Of a DNA stretch of 64,000 nt, positions 61,651-64,000 are shown piece by piece. A program made the position numbers and the translations under genes. Source of the DNA: Micrococcus sp. 2A (lineage in GTDB: Bacteria; Actinomycetota; Actinomycetes; Actinomycetales; Micrococcaceae). A model generated the notes under the pieces. It was not told where the DNA came from and searched no databases. It saw only the letters and a program-made list of their open reading frames with translations. Where the stretch lies: contig NZ_CP154351.1 in NCBI RefSeq assembly GCF_039519235.1, forward strand, positions 2,108,001 through 2,172,000, read 5' to 3'. Positions within the stretch are counted from its first letter, which is position 1, and each line of letters opens with the position of its first letter.

Positions 61651-61679
61651 TTGCGTATCTCACTGAGGTGTGCCTTACT
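61651..61679 (+). promoter_or_regulatory. Promoter with an iron-box-like sequence
   Basis: -35 TTGCGT (61651-61656), 17-nt spacer, -10 CTTACT (61674-61679). AGGTGTGCCTTACT (61665-61678) overlaps spacer and -10 and matches most positions of the DtxR/IdeR core AGGTNAGSCTNACCT. Confidence 0.4.
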
Positions 61680-61709
61680 GGTTCTCGGACCCCCGCCGGA
61701 AGGACCCCC

Positions 61710-62537
61710 ATGGCCCACGCCTCCACGCACCCCGCTCATCCGCTGCCGCCCGTGGCGCCCCGTCGCCTGCTGCTGGCCCGGCGGCTGCTCCGCGGCGAGG
61801 GCTCCGTCGAGGTCACGGCCTTCCGCGCCGGCGAGACGCTCACCACGGCCGTCCACGGTGTGAGCGCGGACGGCCGCCTCGTGGTCGCCCACGTCCCCAA
61901 CCTCTTCGGCTCGCTCGGCTCGTTCCACACGCCCGCGCCGCTGGACGTGCGCGTGGACGTCCTGCGCGACGCCCTGGACCTCACACTCCCCACCCGCCTG
62001 GCGTCCGTGCATCTGCTCGGCACCCTGCGCTGGTGCCGGGACTCGGCCGAGGTCGCGGAGCTGGGGCTGCGGGGCCGCGTCGCGGACCTCGTGGCCGACG
62101 TCGGCCCGCGGGTGCGCGTGGGCGTCGTCGAGACCCAGCGGATCCTGCTGCACGACGTCGACGGCGTCGCCGTGTTCTGCCGCCACACCCTGCCGCTCAC
62201 GTCGCGCGGGCTCGTCGACCAGGCCGAGCTCGCAGACCTGGCGGACGACGTGCTGGGCACCGCCCCCGAGGCGCTCGCAGACCTGGCCGACGCCGTCGCC
62301 CTGGGCCTGCTGCCGGGCGAGAGCACCCCGTTGCAGGTCGGCACCGAATCCTTATCCGAGTCCCCCGCCCACGCCCTCGACGCGGACGAAGCCGGGGTGA
62401 CCCTGCTGCGCGTCCGCGACGGCGAGACCACCGCGGTACACGTGGCCCTGCCCGGTGCAGGCCGGCTCGACCACAGCCCCCGGCACGCCTGGCGGCGACT
62501 GCTGGACGCGATCCCGGCGCGGGTCGCCCACCCCTGA
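61710..62537 (+). CDS. Unknown protein behind a possible iron box
   Basis: 275 residues from ATG 61710, with GGAAGGA 5 nt upstream. Mixed alpha/beta protein with no signal or membrane helix: LLLARRLLRGEGSVEVTAFR, GVSADGRLVVAHVPNLFGSL, and later VGVVETQRILLHDVDGVAVF. The middle is rich in Leu/Ala/Asp helices (QAELADLADDVLGTAPEALA). Repeated strand-turn-strand patterns suggest two similar halves (about 20-130 and 140-265). I do not recognise a family. If the iron box is real, the gene is repressed by iron. Confidence 0.65.
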   Translation: MAHASTHPAHPLPPVAPRRLLLARRLLRGEGSVEVTAFRAGETLTTAVHGVSADGRLVVAHVPNLFGSLGSFHTPAPLDVRVDVLRDALDLTLPTRLASVHLLGTLRWCRDSAEVAELGLRGRVADLVADVGPRVRVGVVETQRILLHDVDGVAVFCRHTLPLTSRGLVDQAELADLADDVLGTAPEALADLADAVALGLLPGESTPLQVGTESLSESPAHALDADEAGVTLLRVRDGETTAVHVALPGAGRLDHSPRHAWRRLLDAIPARVAHP

Positions 62538-62561
62538 GGCCACGGCCCCAGGCCGGCCTCA
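62535..62561 (+). terminator. Hairpin at the end of the unknown gene
   Basis: TGAGGCC (62535-62541, including the stop codon) pairs with GGCCTCA (62555-62561); an inner GGCC/GGCC pair extends the stem. Confidence 0.55.
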
Positions 62562-62577
62562 GCTCCGAGACGAGGCA

Positions 62578-62616
62578 CGCCCGGGCCCTCGCCGACCTGC
62601 GGCGGAGACCCGGGCG
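62578..62616 (-). terminator. Hairpin after the DUF1540 gene
   Basis: CGCCCGGG (62578-62585) with CCCGGGCG (62609-62616), plus inner GCCG/CGGC. It begins 22 nt past the minus-strand stop codon. Confidence 0.6.
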
Positions 62617-62638
62617 TAAGGCGCGACCGGCGGGAAGG

Positions 62639-62914
62639 TCAGTCGATCGTGTAGGTGGCGCAGGTGGCCACGTCCGTGACCTCGATGCCCTCGGCGGTGC
62701 AGGCGAGGTCGGCGTTGAACGTGCACTCGAGGCGGTGGCACGCACCGACGGTCGAGGCGCCCTCGGTCACCGGGCGGCGGACGTCCAGCTGGACGAAGGT
62801 GCCGCAGCCGGGCGTGCGGTCGGAGCCGGCGACGGTGATGGCCAGGGCGTTGCAGGACGTCTCGGCATTGAAGGCGCAGGCACTGGCGGCGCAGGTGCGG
62901 ACGGCGGTGGTCAT
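62639..62914 (-). CDS. Cysteine-rich protein with two DUF1540 motifs
   Basis: 91 residues from ATG 62914 (GGGAGGA upstream). Two repeats, each Cys-rich: CAASACAFNAETSCNA...CGTF (about 8-43) and CHRLECTFNADLACTA...CATY (about 58-88), eight cysteines in all, in the C-x3/4-C-x-FN pattern of DUF1540. Probably a small metal-binding (zinc or iron) protein; function unknown. Monocistronic with its own terminator. Confidence 0.8.
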   Translation of the reverse strand: MTTAVRTCAASACAFNAETSCNALAITVAGSDRTPGCGTFVQLDVRRPVTEGASTVGACHRLECTFNADLACTAEGIEVTDVATCATYTID

Positions 62915-63150
62915 GGCGTGATCCTCCCGGTTCGGGCCCGCCCCGGGCCGGGGCGGCGCTACTGGAATCGAGATTACTCCGGCCCACAAATAGCACAAGA
63001 GGGGCAAGCCTTAGTCGATAGACGATTAGCGTAAATGAATTTTGCGCATTGTCGTGTGTCGTATGGACCGACGTCGCGCCCGCCGGCCACCCCACCTCGC
63101 CGTCACCGCCCGGTCACGTCCACGTCACCCACCCCTGCCACCCTGCACGG

Positions 63151-64000
63151 GTGACCTCGCACACCGATCCCGCGCACCCGATCGCCCACCCCGTCTCCCG
63201 CCGCACCGTCCTCGGCGGGGCGGGCCTCGTCGTCGCCTCCGCGGCACTGCTGTCCACGCCGGCCGGCACTGCCCACGCGGCCACCGGCCCCACGCCCTTC
63301 ACGCTCGGCGTCGCCTCGGGTGACCCGTGGCCCGACGGGGCCGTGATCTGGACGCGCCTGGCGGTGGACCCGCTGGCGCTCGACGGCTTCGGCGGCATGC
63401 CGGACCGGTCGTTCCCGGTGGAGTACCAGGTGGCCAGGGACGAGCGGTTCACGCGCGTCGTGCGCTCGGGCACCGTCGCCACGGACCGCTCCCGCGGGTA
63501 CGCGGTGCACGTGACCCTGACGGGGCTGCAGCCGGGCCGCGAGTACTTCTACCGGTTCCGCGCGCTGGGGCACCTCTCCCGCACGGGCCGCACCGTCACC
63601 GCCCCGGCCTTCGGCTCCTCCCCGGAGCACCTGAGCCTGACCGTGGCCTCCTGCGCGAACTGGGAGCACGGCTACTTCACGGCCTACGGACACATGGCCG
63701 CCGAGCGCCCGGACCTGATGGTGCACCTGGGCGACTACTACTACGAGATCATGCCGTACGGGTACCCCGTCTCCTCCGGCGTCCCCCGCGCGCACAAGAA
63801 CGGGGAGTCGCGCACGCTGGCCCAGTACCGGGCCCGCATGGCGCAGTACAAGACGGACCCGCACCTGCAGGACGCGCACGCGGCGGCGCCGTGGCTGGTG
63901 ATCTGGGACGACCACGAGCTGGAGAACAACTGGGCGGACGAGAAGCCCGAGCTCTGGGACCCGAACTTCCTGGCCCGCCGCGCCGCCGCCTTCCGCGCCT
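63151..64000 (+). CDS. phoD: PhoD-like alkaline phosphatase/phosphodiesterase (5' part)
   Basis: The first 283 codons; the gene runs off the right edge. GTG start at 63151. Tat signal SRRTVLGGAGLVVASAALLS (about residues 18-37). PhoD N-terminal domain GVASGDPWPDGAVIWTRLAV, then the metallophosphatase core: SLTVASCANWEHGYFTAY (metal Cys/Asn), MVHLGDYYYE (Asp and Tyr ligands of the Fe-Ca site), and LVIWDDHELENNWADE (metal Asp-His). It releases phosphate from phosphodiesters or teichoic acids outside the cell. The last stretch before the edge is normal. Confidence 0.93.
   Translation, partial: MTSHTDPAHPIAHPVSRRTVLGGAGLVVASAALLSTPAGTAHAATGPTPFTLGVASGDPWPDGAVIWTRLAVDPLALDGFGGMPDRSFPVEYQVARDERFTRVVRSGTVATDRSRGYAVHVTLTGLQPGREYFYRFRALGHLSRTGRTVTAPAFGSSPEHLSLTVASCANWEHGYFTAYGHMAAERPDLMVHLGDYYYEIMPYGYPVSSGVPRAHKNGESRTLAQYRARMAQYKTDPHLQDAHAAAPWLVIWDDHELENNWADEKPELWDPNFLARRAAAFRA

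Noticed and set aside
1..64000. tRNA, rRNA, CRISPR arrays, insertion sequences and attachment sites
   Set aside because: I looked for cloverleaf ends, regularly spaced repeats, transposase motifs and terminal repeats and found none that I could support.

Overview
The base composition (very high GC throughout, with overlapping GTGA/ATGA gene junctions), the many leaderless-type promoters (TANNNT hexamers 6-7 nt before an ATG), the mycothiol-era enzyme set and the gene content all point to an actinobacterium of the family Micrococcaceae, most likely Micrococcus (M. luteus-like). This is chromosomal sequence; I see no transposase, integrase, CRISPR array, rRNA or tRNA gene.

Layout. 1-2.6 kb: a minus-strand copper/haem-type envelope cluster (membrane protein, CopC, PCu(A)C lipoprotein, start of a Tat-exported DyP peroxidase). 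2.7-4.0 kb: HU and three cysteine-free ribosomal proteins (S14, L33, L28). 4.4-5.0 kb: a MarR regulator. 5.2-11.5 kb: a 5-oxoproline (pyroglutamate) locus: an NRAMP-related transporter converging on an operon pxpA - pxpBC fusion - biotin carboxylase/BCCP fusion - gntR; a GATTGTT-N-AACAA palindrome stands in front of both the transporter and the operon. 11.7-19 kb: housekeeping genes (DUF3253, VIT, glutathionyl-hydroquinone-reductase-like, MBL hydrolase, Usp, MscS, hisD, S4 protein). 19.0-24.1 kb: an accessory cluster of a small secreted beta-type protein, a lipoprotein, a large FtsX-type permease and its ATPase, plus a possible small lipoprotein with no normal start codon. 24.3-25.6 kb: a SAM-IV-type riboswitch in front of a flavin reductase, and cspA. 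25.7-36 kb: MFS, glutamate-synthase-like, PutA, thioesterase, a cysteine-less agmatine-deiminase homologue, an AI-2E family transporter. 36.1-39.9 kb: TPP riboswitch and thiBPQ. 39.9-49.7 kb: TetR, an RNase H-fold protein, alanine symporter, APC permease, and an acyl-CoA operon preceded by a thiolase remnant.

49.8-60.6 kb is the accessory/defence part. A type I restriction-modification operon (hsdM-hsdS-hsdR, minus strand), followed by a low-GC five-helix membrane protein, is transcribed divergently from a translationally coupled pair: an ABC/OLD-like ATPase and a small protein with a D-x(n)-E-x-K nuclease signature. A perfect 8-bp-arm palindrome sits in the shared promoter region. Directly behind lie remnants of a hipBA toxin-antitoxin module and a frameshifted gene, as expected for a defence hot spot with turnover.

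60.7-64 kb: a secreted cyclohexadienyl-dehydratase/solute-binding lipoprotein, an unknown gene behind a possible iron box, a cysteine-rich DUF1540 protein, and the start of a Tat-exported PhoD phosphatase. The most promising undescribed systems are the ATPase-nuclease pair (57.7-59.4 kb) and the secreted-protein/FtsX-ABC cluster (19.0-24.1 kb).
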